Shown: in pieces, positions 1 to 9,001 of the stretch
Layout: the number at the start of each line of letters is the position of its first letter
Numbering within the stretch: position 1 is the stretch's first letter
Assembly (NCBI RefSeq): GCF_900182575.1
Contig: NZ_FXSZ01000003.1
Location: 186,001-250,000 of the forward strand
Length of the DNA stretch: 64,000 nt
Source: Solitalea koreensis
GTDB taxonomy: Bacteria; Bacteroidota; Bacteroidia; Sphingobacteriales; Sphingobacteriaceae
Direction: 5' to 3'
Notes under the pieces: generated by a model
What the model was told of the DNA's origin: nothing
Seen by the model: the letters and a program-made list of their open reading frames with translations, nothing else
The model's database searches: none
Translations under genes and position numbers: made by a program

Positions 1-142
1 TTTTGCATTCCATACTTTGAACGCCGCGCTTTTTTGCTATTTTTAAGAACGAGGCCATTTTGGCATTTCTGAAATCCCTTTTAAAGGTCATATCCCAATA
101 GTTCATTCCAAAAAAATTAATCAATTGCGAGTCAAATCTTTA

Positions 143-1504
143 ATGAAAATTCAACAGGATGCATGGTTTAATAAAGTCATATTTCATTTCAAAGAAATAC
201 AGGGCAAAACAGTAGAAGCCAATTCAAAATTAAAATCTCAGTTTTTCCAGTTTTTGCCATTTTTAATCGCTTCGTTTTTAACTGGATTCTTCGCCTTTTT
301 ATACAGTAAACTATTTAGTTTTTCCGAAAAACAAGCATTTCTTCTCTTCGAAAAGTACCCGCTTTCTCCATTCATTGTAACTCCTGTTGCCTTTCTTTTT
401 TCCTGGTGGGTAATAAAGCAGTTTGCTCCCTTTGCCAAGGGAAGTGGCATCCCGCAAGTAATGGCTGCCGTTGAGCTGGTGAAGCCGAATCAAAATCACC
501 TGATTAAGCAACTGCTTAGTTTAAGAATCATTGCTGTTAAAGTACTTTCAAGCACGGTGAAAGTTTTGGGTGGAGGTATTTTAGGAAGGGAAGGGCCAAC
601 CATACAAATTTCAAGTTCTATATTTAATCAGGTATATAAATGGGCCCCTAAATCGGCGATCTCTATTTCACAAAAGAGCGTTTACATTGCCGGGGCGGCT
701 TCAGGCCTGGCGGCAGCGTTTAATACTCCATTGGGCGGGATTATTTTTGCAATCGAAGAATTATCCAAATACCATATTAAATACTATAAAACGCCGTTGT
801 TCGTAGCTGTAATCATCTCCGGGCTAACTGCCCAGGGTTTTGGCGGATCTTATTTGTATTTGGGCTATCCCAAAACAAATTTTGGCGGTGACATTGTATA
901 TGTAGGCATCCTTCTAACAGCAATAGCCACCGGTTTATTTGGTAGTTTAATGTGTATCGTTCTGTTAAAGTTTATTAAATACATAAAAGCTCAAAAATCA
1001 AATTTTAATCATGTTGTTATTGTAGTTGCCTGTGGGCTGTTTGTGGCATTCTTTATTTATTTCTTTGGGAATGAGGCCATGGGTTCGGGTAAACAAATAA
1101 TGGAAAGGACGTTATTTACAGACAATAAATCGGTTAGCTGGTATTTGCCTTTTATAAGAATGAATGGCTTAATCGCCTCCTTTAGTTTTGGAGGAGCGGG
1201 AGGGATATTTGCTCCTTCCTTAAGTGCAGGTGCTTGCTTTGGGGGAGTAATAGCCGATCTGCTTCATTTGGCAGGAAGTAATGCCAACTTATTAATACTA
1301 ACCGGGATGACAGGATTCTTAACAGCTGTAACCAGGGCTCCCTTTACAGCAGCAATCATTACGTTTGAAATGACAGAAAGGCATAGCATCATATTTTTTC
1401 TATTGCTGAGTGCCTTCATTGCCAACGTAATAGCAAGTTTGCTTGAAAAGCACTCTCTGTATGAAATATTAAAGGGCTATTATTTAAATGACATTACTAG
1501 CTAA
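143..1504 (+). CDS. ClC-family chloride/proton antiporter
   Basis: Integral membrane protein of about 453 residues exchanging chloride for protons. The three selectivity signatures are present: GSGIPQV, GREGPT (with the external gating Glu) and GGIFAPSL. The stretch FAIEELSKYH places a Glu where exchanger-type ClCs carry the internal proton Glu, so an antiporter is more likely than a channel. There is no C-terminal CBS pair, as is common in short bacterial ClCs. The frame opens at a TTG at 125, but the ATG at 143 is the more natural start. It stands alone, with about 550 bp before the next gene. Family assignment is secure; physiological role (acid resistance or ion balance) is inference. Confidence 0.93.
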   Translation: MKIQQDAWFNKVIFHFKEIQGKTVEANSKLKSQFFQFLPFLIASFLTGFFAFLYSKLFSFSEKQAFLLFEKYPLSPFIVTPVAFLFSWWVIKQFAPFAKGSGIPQVMAAVELVKPNQNHLIKQLLSLRIIAVKVLSSTVKVLGGGILGREGPTIQISSSIFNQVYKWAPKSAISISQKSVYIAGAASGLAAAFNTPLGGIIFAIEELSKYHIKYYKTPLFVAVIISGLTAQGFGGSYLYLGYPKTNFGGDIVYVGILLTAIATGLFGSLMCIVLLKFIKYIKAQKSNFNHVVIVVACGLFVAFFIYFFGNEAMGSGKQIMERTLFTDNKSVSWYLPFIRMNGLIASFSFGGAGGIFAPSLSAGACFGGVIADLLHLAGSNANLLILTGMTGFLTAVTRAPFTAAIITFEMTERHSIIFFLLLSAFIANVIASLLEKHSLYEILKGYYLNDITS

Positions 1505-2052
1505 GGTTTAGGCTCAAAACCAATTGCATTAATTGGATTTCTGAATTTAGTTTAACACTCTTTTGATCTATCTAATTGATTAGTCAAAGTCGAATTTTTT
1601 AACTCTTTTATTCTAATTATTCCTTAATGTACTACTAATTAACAATCGTTATGCTAAGTGGCTTAGTGTCTTATTATTTTAATTTAAAGTTAATAATTGC
1701 TTTGAAATAAAAATGAGTTGATCCGTAGAATAGTCCATTATATTCAATGGAAAGTCCATTGCATTACAAAGGCTGAAAAGTGAATTTGGGCCTTCCTTAT
1801 AAGTAGCAAATCTCATTGCGCAAAAACGGGCTTTTGCCAAATAAAAACTATTCAGCGGAGCGGGGATTTAATAATTAATAAACCCATATAGTTGAGGTTA
1901 AAGAAAGGAGTGTGAAATAGAAGTAAAATTGACGTACTTAATAAACAAACGGGCAAGTTTCCCATCACCTAAACGGTTAAGTTTTCATGAATCAAATGTT
2001 TTTAATCAGCATTCAAAGATTTATAGTGTGTAACTATCCAACCCCAATCTAA
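1505..2052. other. 548-bp AT-rich intergenic leader of the susC operon
   Basis: No convincing gene in any frame. It holds a weak dyad CCAATT/AATTGG at 1520-1536 just after the ClC gene (possible weak terminator), a direct repeat AGTCCATT at 1732 and 1752 with an inverted CAATGGA between the copies, and a short GCAAAA/TTTTGC hairpin near 1822-1838. I found no clean TAnnTTTG element. The long leader and the repeat suggest regulatory sites for the SusC gene, but nothing here identifies a regulator. Confidence 0.4.
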
Positions 2053-5000
2053 ATGAAAAAAAATTACTCAAAAGTTTTTACCATAAAGCATAATCTCAAA
2101 AGAGGTTTCAGAAAAGAAAGCATCATAGCGTTGATGTTACTGGCCTCTTCCCTCAACGTTTTGGCGCAAGAGACGCCTAAAGAAACAAAAGAAGTAAAGA
2201 CGGTCGATCTTAGCAAGCCTACTACGCTAGTTAAAGGGCGTGTGTCGGACGAAAAGAACGAAGCCCTGGAGGGAGCAACCGTTCTTGTGAAAGGAACCAA
2301 TTTCGCTGTGAATACCGATAAATACGGTGAATTTACAACTAGAGTGCCACAAGGCTTTGAAGTTCTGATGATTAGTCATTTGGGCATGAAGATGCAGGAA
2401 GTCAATGTGAAAAATAAGACCTTTATAAAGGTTTCTCTTGAAAGTGCCATACGTCAACTTGATGACATTGTGGTTGTAGCCTATGGAAACCAGCAAAAAA
2501 AGGATGTTGTTACCGCGGTTTCAACCATCAAGGCTGAAGAAATCATGCAGCAAAACCAAGTGAACCTAGGGAATGCTTTGCAAGGTAAAATAGCCGGTGC
2601 GACCATTATTTCAAGTGCCGGCACGCCTGGTAGGGACAGACCTACAATTATGCTCCGTGGTGGCAATCCAAACACTACAAACGGTTCTCCTTACCAACCT
2701 TTACTGGTAGTTGATGGAGTGCCACTTTATACTGATGCTCCAACTGCTCTAAATAGCATTTCATTAAATGGTTTGACACTTGAAGATATTAACCCTGATG
2801 AAGTAGAGTCAATATCAGTATTAAAGGACAACGCCGCCACAGCTGTTTATGGAACCAGGGGGGCTAATGGTGTTATCTTAATTACCACCAAACGTGGAAA
2901 AATTGGAAAGCCTAAGTTTACTTATTCTACCGGCTATGCTGTTGATAAACCTACACGTTTCCCCAAAATGCTTGGAGGCTACCAATATGCACTTGCTCAA
3001 AACGAAATTGATAAGAATAATAACGCATCAAAACTAACTTATAGTGATGCTGACCTGGATATTATCAAGAATAATTCGGATCCATATAAATTTGGTAATA
3101 CCAATATGTACGATTTATTGGTTCAAGGTGATGCAAGCCAGCAAACGCATTCATTAAGTGTTAATGGAGGAAATGAGCAGGTTCGTTATTATATTAACGG
3201 TTCAACCACGGGTCAGAAAGGTATCATTAACGCGTATGACTATAAACGCTATACAATTCAATCAAACCTTGATTTCAAACTGACTAATGATTTAAAATTG
3301 GCGGTAAACACCGCTTTTGCGAGCTCAAAAACTGATGGCGCTAATACTTCTGCAGAATCTGTTTTCTCGAGTATGTTCACAAATAATCCACTTACTCCGA
3401 TCTTTAATGCAGATGGATCTTTATATGGAAACGAGGGTGCTAATAGATGGGCCAATATAAACCCGGGACTTTCAGGATATACTATAAACAAATCAAACAA
3501 TATTACAGCAGCGGCTAATTTGGAATATTCACCATCGTTTATAAATGGTTTAACGTTCCGCTTAAACAACAATATTAATTTTAATGCTGCTGAATACAAA
3601 AACTTCTTCAGGTATTACAACACCTATATACCTGATGCAACCCAACCAACAGGTTATTTACAAAAAGGAGGATTCAGACCTAACGAATTACGTAACAACC
3701 TCGGAACCGCTACTTTCTTTAATACTGATTTCGGATTTGATTATTCGAAAGCAATTGGAAAGCACCGTTTTGGTGTGATGTTATTAGGTACGAATTATTA
3801 CACCAAATCTAATTCTACCCAGGTTTTTCGTGATGGAATTATTGCAGGGCTTGAAACTATTTCTCAAGGACGAAGTACAAATCAAACAATTGGCGGTACT
3901 GATACAGAAGCCGGTAAAATTGGAGCTGTTGCACGTGTAAATTACGATTTCAATAATAAATATTCATTAGAAGCTTCAATGCGTGCCGATGCCTCAGATA
4001 ACTTTCCTAAAGCACACAGATGGGGATATTTCCCAGGTGCTGCGGTGGCTTGGCGTTTAAGTGAAGAGAACTTTATTAAAGATAATGTAAGCTTTATCAA
4101 TGATTTAAAGATCAGAACCTCAATTGGTTTGGCCGGTATCGATAATGTGTCGGCTTACAATTACCTTTATTCATATACGCTTTCCACAACAGGTTTAAGA
4201 AATGGTGGTGGTTATGCTTTTAATGGTACTTACCAACCCGCTTTTGCCTTGGATAACGGTAGTATTCCTAATCCAAACTTAACCTGGGGTAAAAGTTTGA
4301 TGAGAAATATCGGTCTTGATTTTTCATTATGGAAAGGCTTGCTTGCAGGAACCTTTGATGTTTGGGATAAAAATGTTTATGACCTTCCATATAAGAAAGT
4401 GTTTACATATCCAACTACATTGGGTATTGATGCTCCGAATTTCAACTTTGCAAAAGAATATTATAAAGGTTTTGAGGCTTCTATTTCTAACAATACCAAG
4501 TTAGGAAAAGACATGTCGCTTCAAACATCATTAAACCTAACGTATACTTATTCACGCGTTGTTGATTATGGTGAACCGGAAACCCTTACTCCTGCCAATA
4601 AAAAAGAAGGATATAGTGTTACAAGTAATAAGTATTATAAGGCCCTAGGTATATTTCAAACCCAGGAAGAAATTGATGCCTACGAAGTTAACCAGGATGG
4701 TAAAACTCCTAAAAACTCATCAATTAAGCCGGGAGATATTAAATACGCCGATTTAACCGGTGACGGTAAAATTACTGTTGATGATCAGCAAGTTTTCAAT
4801 AACACAAATATCCCACCGTTATCAGGAGGATTGAATTTAACATTCCGTTATAAATCTCTTTCATTAAACGCGATGTTACAGGGCGCAGGTGGAAATTTGG
4901 TCAATTTTGTACCAAGCAACTTTAGTGCTTATGGTTATGACAATAGCTGGAGACCAGGAAATGAGGATGCCAAATATCCACGTCTTTCCACTTCTAGCAA

Positions 5001-5271
5001 TAATTCTCCAACTTCAAAACCAAATACACTTTACCTGTTAAAAGGGGATTACCTGAGGTTTAAAAATTTAAGACTTTCATATACAGTTCCTGCGAAGTTA
5101 TTGAAGAAAACAGGTTTGTCTAATGTAATGATCACAGCTGGAGCAACGAACTTATGGGCAACTTCTAGAATAAAAGATATTGATCCTGAGGTATTAAACA
5201 AAAACTATAATAACGGAGGATATTATCCTACACAACGTAATTATAGCCTTGGAGTGACTGTTGGTTTGTAA
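2053..5271 (+). CDS. SusC/RagA-type TonB-dependent outer-membrane transporter
   Basis: A 1072-residue outer-membrane transporter that would import a bound oligomeric nutrient using TonB energy. The signal peptide ends near residue 39 (NVLAQ). A carboxypeptidase-regulatory-like domain follows (about 60-135, starting VKGRVSDE), then the plug (about 135-280, with DDIVVVAYG and LLVVDGVPLY) and a 22-strand-type barrel ending in ...VTVGL. SusD follows 36 bp downstream, so the two should form a lidded pedal-bin complex. No glycoside hydrolase, polysaccharide lyase or sulfatase is nearby, so the substrate cannot be deduced; the linked thioredoxin-like genes may point to a peptide or another non-glycan ligand, which is inference. 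Confidence 0.95.
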   Translation: MKKNYSKVFTIKHNLKRGFRKESIIALMLLASSLNVLAQETPKETKEVKTVDLSKPTTLVKGRVSDEKNEALEGATVLVKGTNFAVNTDKYGEFTTRVPQGFEVLMISHLGMKMQEVNVKNKTFIKVSLESAIRQLDDIVVVAYGNQQKKDVVTAVSTIKAEEIMQQNQVNLGNALQGKIAGATIISSAGTPGRDRPTIMLRGGNPNTTNGSPYQPLLVVDGVPLYTDAPTALNSISLNGLTLEDINPDEVESISVLKDNAATAVYGTRGANGVILITTKRGKIGKPKFTYSTGYAVDKPTRFPKMLGGYQYALAQNEIDKNNNASKLTYSDADLDIIKNNSDPYKFGNTNMYDLLVQGDASQQTHSLSVNGGNEQVRYYINGSTTGQKGIINAYDYKRYTIQSNLDFKLTNDLKLAVNTAFASSKTDGANTSAESVFSSMFTNNPLTPIFNADGSLYGNEGANRWANINPGLSGYTINKSNNITAAANLEYSPSFINGLTFRLNNNINFNAAEYKNFFRYYNTYIPDATQPTGYLQKGGFRPNELRNNLGTATFFNTDFGFDYSKAIGKHRFGVMLLGTNYYTKSNSTQVFRDGIIAGLETISQGRSTNQTIGGTDTEAGKIGAVARVNYDFNNKYSLEASMRADASDNFPKAHRWGYFPGAAVAWRLSEENFIKDNVSFINDLKIRTSIGLAGIDNVSAYNYLYSYTLSTTGLRNGGGYAFNGTYQPAFALDNGSIPNPNLTWGKSLMRNIGLDFSLWKGLLAGTFDVWDKNVYDLPYKKVFTYPTTLGIDAPNFNFAKEYYKGFEASISNNTKLGKDMSLQTSLNLTYTYSRVVDYGEPETLTPANKKEGYSVTSNKYYKALGIFQTQEEIDAYEVNQDGKTPKNSSIKPGDIKYADLTGDGKITVDDQQVFNNTNIPPLSGGLNLTFRYKSLSLNAMLQGAGGNLVNFVPSNFSAYGYDNSWRPGNEDAKYPRLSTSSNNSPTSKPNTLYLLKGDYLRFKNLRLSYTVPAKLLKKTGLSNVMITAGATNLWATSRIKDIDPEVLNKNYNNGGYYPTQRNYSLGVTVGL

Positions 5272-5307
5272 TTCAAAAATAGCTTGTAATTATAAATAAG
5301 AAATTAA

Positions 5308-6960
5308 ATGAAAACGAAAATATTTGCATTATCTATACTGGTTTGTGGGGCTTTAGGTTTTTCAAGCTGTAAAAAAGGATTGGACCTTGAACCCAATGAC
5401 CGCCTTACTGATCAACAATTATGGAGCAATCAGAGCCTGGTATTGATGTACACCAATAACTTTTATTCTCAATTGCCTAGTGAATTTAACGGAGTAATAT
5501 CATCTAGCTGGTTATTAAGCAGCCTTACGGATGATGCTATGGTTTCCTCCACCAGCACCTCATCTTCATCAGCTCGTGGTATTGCCAATCAACTTTTTGA
5601 TGCCAATAATTCACCTCTTACTTCTACCTGGAATAACAGGTACACCTATATTCGCAGAGCAAATTTATACCTGCAAAATATTGACAACGTGCCGGGTGAT
5701 CAGCAATTGAACGTACGTTTAAAAGCTGAGGTAAGGTTTTTACGTGCTTATTATTACTATGATTTGGTACAATGGTTCGGAGGAGTGCCACTTATTACCA
5801 CTGCGCAAAATTATGATGACCCGGATTTGTTCCGTCCGAGAAATACCATTGATGAGTGTTATGATTTCCTAACCAGTGAATTGGACCTTGCTGCCAATGA
5901 TTTGCCTTCTTCTTATTCAACAGCTGACGCAGGTAGAATTACCAAACAAGCTGCAATGGCATTAAAGTGCCGCGTACAAATGTTGAAGAAGGACTGGACC
6001 TCAGCAGCGGCAACAGCTAAAGCGATCATGGATCTTGGAAAAAATTCATTGTTGGCGAACTATACAAGCGTGTTTACCACTCCTGCCGCAACTAATACGG
6101 AAGTAATACTATCAGTACAGCATAATAATAATAAAGACGAGCGCGGTACGCAGTTTGACTTAAATACAATGTCTCCTTATTATGGTGGAAGTGGTAGTAA
6201 CTGTCCTACACAAAACCTTGTTGATGATTACGAAATGAAAACAACAGGTAAGGCTATCACTGATCCTACTTCGGGATACGATCCTACCAAACCATATCTA
6301 AATCGTGACCCACGCTTTGATGCCACCATTTTATATGATAACGCTGTTTTCAAAAGCAGAAACATGCAAATGTATACCGGTGGACAGGATGTTACTCCAA
6401 ATACCGGATTGGGTATTACGACAGATAAAATTTCTCCAACAGGTTATTACCTGAAGAAATTCACCAATGAATCACTTAACATTATGGATGCTAACGTGAG
6501 AAGCAGTTATAACTGGCCATTGATCCGTTATGCCGAAGTTTTATTAAACTATGCTGAGGCACAAAATGAGGCTGTAGGTGCGGATCCTTCTGTTTACAAT
6601 GCAATAAATGCGGTTCGTCAGCGTGCGGGCATGCCGGTAGTTGCTACTGGTTTAGATCAAGCCCAAATGCGTAATGTAATCAGACACGAACGCCGCATTG
6701 AATTGGCATTTGAAGGTTTCCGTTACTGGGATGCAAAAAGATGGAAAACAGCTGAGCAATGGTTCTCAAGTACTACTAATCCAATCAAAAAAGCAACTAT
6801 TACATATGTTGCTTCAACAAATACAAGAACTTACGATTTCACTAAAACTGTTACCTATAACAGGTCATTTTTGGCAAAGCATTATTTGTTCCCGATTCCT
6901 CAGGCAGAGATGATTAAACCGGGTAGTAAGTTAACGCAAAACTCTGGGTGGGAACTTTAA
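5308..6960 (+). CDS. SusD/RagB-family surface nutrient-binding lipoprotein
   Basis: A 550-residue lipoprotein that caps the SusC barrel and captures substrate. The lipobox is GFSSC at residues 17-21, after a short signal peptide. The SusD N-terminal region has the usual ...LRAYYYYDLVQWFGGVPL motif near residue 150, and the C-terminal part has NAVRQRAGMP and ...RHERRIELAFEGFRYWDAKRW, classic RagB/SusD signatures. It lies 36 bp after susC and is followed at 41 bp by a thioredoxin-like gene, consistent with one transcript. Length is normal for the family. Ligand unknown. Confidence 0.95.
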   Translation: MKTKIFALSILVCGALGFSSCKKGLDLEPNDRLTDQQLWSNQSLVLMYTNNFYSQLPSEFNGVISSSWLLSSLTDDAMVSSTSTSSSSARGIANQLFDANNSPLTSTWNNRYTYIRRANLYLQNIDNVPGDQQLNVRLKAEVRFLRAYYYYDLVQWFGGVPLITTAQNYDDPDLFRPRNTIDECYDFLTSELDLAANDLPSSYSTADAGRITKQAAMALKCRVQMLKKDWTSAAATAKAIMDLGKNSLLANYTSVFTTPAATNTEVILSVQHNNNKDERGTQFDLNTMSPYYGGSGSNCPTQNLVDDYEMKTTGKAITDPTSGYDPTKPYLNRDPRFDATILYDNAVFKSRNMQMYTGGQDVTPNTGLGITTDKISPTGYYLKKFTNESLNIMDANVRSSYNWPLIRYAEVLLNYAEAQNEAVGADPSVYNAINAVRQRAGMPVVATGLDQAQMRNVIRHERRIELAFEGFRYWDAKRWKTAEQWFSSTTNPIKKATITYVASTNTRTYDFTKTVTYNRSFLAKHYLFPIPQAEMIKPGSKLTQNSGWEL

Positions 6961-7001
6961 ACCGAATAATCAAAATTCAATCAAAGAATAAACTTAAAAT
7001 A

Positions 7002-7946
7002 ATGAAGAACTTTCAAAAACTATTAATCGTTGCATTTACACTGACTTTATCAGTACAAAGCAGCTACGCTCAGACGGTAAAATTTGTTACCATCGATTCA
7101 ACAAGTGCTTCTTTTCGTAATCCGGATGCTATTGCGGACAGAAAAGCAAAAGCTTTAGCGGGAATGGAAGACCTGAAAAAAGCTAATCCTGAATTCATGA
7201 AAGCGTTGAATGAAGCAGCTAAGGATAAAGACTTTAAACTGGCTGAAATAAAATACTATACTGCTGAATACATTCAAATTCCATTTGAACAGTATCGTAA
7301 GCTTCTTTATGATATATCAGGAGATTGGGCAGATAATACTTATGGTGACATGGCTTATACTAAAAAGGCTTGTGTTCTTCGCAAAACAACAGCAGAAGAA
7401 AAGGCAAAGAGAGTAGAAGCGGTTAGAGCGTCTTATGCTTCGAAGTCAAGTTCTCCTATTGCCACAAACAATGTGGAACTGAGCAAATTGGTTGGCCAAC
7501 CTGCACCTGACTTCACCGTTACAACGCTTGACGGAAAACAAGTGAGTCTGAGCAGCTTAAAAGGAAAAGTAGTGGTGATGAACTTCTGGTTTACCATGTG
7601 TCGCCCTTGTGTAGAAGAAATCCCTACTTTAAACAAATTTGTAGAGAAATACAAAGACAGAAAAGACATCGTGTTCTTAGCTCCGGAATGTGCTAACGCT
7701 ACAAATGAGGACGTACAGAAATTCTTGAAACGCGCTCCTTTCTCTTACCAGATCGCATTAGGTGGAAAAGATGTTGCCATGAAGCAATATCAGTCTAAAG
7801 TATTTCCTGCCAATTTCTTAATCGACAAAAACGGTATCGTTCGTAATGGATACGTAGGTTTAAATCCTGTTGCGCTAGACGACTACGGAAAGATGATTCC
7901 TAAGCTTTTGGAAGAAGCTCCTGCAAAAGGTGCAAGCAAAAAGTAA
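7002..7946 (+). CDS. TlpA-like secreted thioredoxin-fold protein (CRPC)
   Basis: About 314 residues. The frame opens upstream inside the susD stop region, but the ATG at 7002 gives a good signal peptide (cut near SSYAQ), so I use it. An N-terminal helical region of about 140 residues precedes a TlpA/AhpC-TSA domain (from VGQPAPDFTV) with the redox motif CRPC at residues 200-203 and a cis-Pro region FPANFLID. Probably a periplasmic thiol-disulfide oxidoreductase. It follows SusD closely and precedes a paralogue with the same design. The tail ends in Lys-rich ASKK. Confidence 0.88.
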   Translation: MKNFQKLLIVAFTLTLSVQSSYAQTVKFVTIDSTSASFRNPDAIADRKAKALAGMEDLKKANPEFMKALNEAAKDKDFKLAEIKYYTAEYIQIPFEQYRKLLYDISGDWADNTYGDMAYTKKACVLRKTTAEEKAKRVEAVRASYASKSSSPIATNNVELSKLVGQPAPDFTVTTLDGKQVSLSSLKGKVVVMNFWFTMCRPCVEEIPTLNKFVEKYKDRKDIVFLAPECANATNEDVQKFLKRAPFSYQIALGGKDVAMKQYQSKVFPANFLIDKNGIVRNGYVGLNPVALDDYGKMIPKLLEEAPAKGASKK

Positions 7947-7960
7947 TTCTGATTACTTTT
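7941..7960. terminator. Short hairpin at the stop codon of the first TlpA-like gene
   Basis: AAGTAAT and ATTACTT pair around a 4-nt loop, the left arm overlapping the TAA stop; T and A runs follow. Weak terminator or translation-end structure. Confidence 0.3.
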
Positions 7961-7990
7961 AAAAAAGCTAACTTCACTATTAAATATTCT

Positions 7991-8029
7991 CTGTTCAGGC
8001 ATTGTCGTCATTGGGCAATGCCTGAACAG
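7991..8029. terminator. Perfect 14-bp hairpin between two TlpA-like genes
   Basis: Left arm CTGTTCAGGCATTG (7991-8004) and right arm CAATGCCTGAACAG (8016-8029) pair perfectly over an 11-nt loop. No T-run follows, so it may be an RNA-stabilising or attenuating intercistronic structure rather than a true rho-independent terminator. The next start codon is 19 bp downstream. Confidence 0.6.
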
Positions 8030-8047
8030 TATTAAAGTATAAATACC

Positions 8048-8956
8048 ATGTTACTTAATAAAGTTTTATTACCTGCATTAATTGTTTTCTGTTCTACAGG
8101 TATGTTGAAGGCGCAGGAGGCAACAGACAGCATAAATCAAGCGGAGGCGCGTAGAGTAAAATATTTGCAAGGTTTGCGAAAAGTGAGTTCTGATAAAGAA
8201 TTGAAATACGCTGATTCTGTTACTGAAGCGAAAAATATTTTTAGTTCTGATATTCGCTTCCTGTCGCAAGACTATAAGAAGTTTGGCCACTATATGGAAT
8301 TTAACAAAGTGATTGACGATAGTCATTTTAAAATGACTGCGGATGTATACGTTGATTCGGCTTTTGTAATCAGAGCTAAGGTGGCCCGCCCGGCCACTAA
8401 AGTAGAAGAGGAAAAAAACATTGCGGATTTTAAAAAGGTATTAGATGAGGAAACGAAGTCGCCTAGAGGTCAGGAACGCGAAAAAATATTTGCTTCGCAA
8501 TTGGGAAAACCGGCGCCTTTATTTTCAGTGGTGGATGTTGATAACGTAAAATATGATTTGAACCAATTGAAAGGCAAAGTGGTAGTGTTGAACTTTTGGT
8601 TTACGGCATGCGCTCCTTGTAAAAAGGAAATACCTGATTTGAATGCAATGGTTGAGAAATATAAAGGTAAAGATGTGGTATTTTTAGCATTTGAGGTTAA
8701 TAGCTACGAGCCTGCTAAATTGAAAGCCATTACCGAAAAGTTTTTCAAATACACAATGATTCCTAGTACCAGAAAGGAAGGGGATGTAGCTAGTAAATAT
8801 CAGATAAAAGCATACCCTACTTCTTATGTAATTGATCAGTCGGGTATCGTCAGATTTGCAGTGGCTTATAATCCGTTCAGATTACCTGAAATGGATAAAA
8901 CCATTGAAGGGTTGTTGATGAAGAAACCTGTAGCAACGAAGAAAGCGTCTAAATAA
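8048..8956 (+). CDS. TlpA-like secreted thioredoxin-fold protein (CAPC)
   Basis: A 302-residue paralogue of the preceding gene. Signal peptide ends near LKAQ (residue 23). An N-terminal region (about 25-155) rich in charged residues is followed by a TlpA-type domain starting LGKPAPLFSV with CAPC at residues 188-191 and a cis-Pro segment AYPTSYVID. Likely an exported thiol-disulfide oxidoreductase. It sits between two other thioredoxin-fold genes in the susCD cluster and is separated from the first by a strong hairpin, so its expression may differ from the upstream genes. Confidence 0.87.
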   Translation: MLLNKVLLPALIVFCSTGMLKAQEATDSINQAEARRVKYLQGLRKVSSDKELKYADSVTEAKNIFSSDIRFLSQDYKKFGHYMEFNKVIDDSHFKMTADVYVDSAFVIRAKVARPATKVEEEKNIADFKKVLDEETKSPRGQEREKIFASQLGKPAPLFSVVDVDNVKYDLNQLKGKVVVLNFWFTACAPCKKEIPDLNAMVEKYKGKDVVFLAFEVNSYEPAKLKAITEKFFKYTMIPSTRKEGDVASKYQIKAYPTSYVIDQSGIVRFAVAYNPFRLPEMDKTIEGLLMKKPVATKKASK

Positions 8957-9001
8957 TAGTTCGGTAATTGACTTAAGTATAAAAACGATAAAAAATAGTA
9001 A

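Noticed and set aside
2064..2496. Antisense open frames inside susC and similar ones in kdpA, kdpB and MATE genes.
   Set aside because: They follow the codon structure of the opposite strand and have no starts, motifs or conservation features of their own.
2053..6960. Classical polysaccharide utilisation locus.
   Set aside because: There are no carbohydrate-active enzymes, sulfatases, or a hybrid two-component or ECF sigma regulator around the susCD pair.
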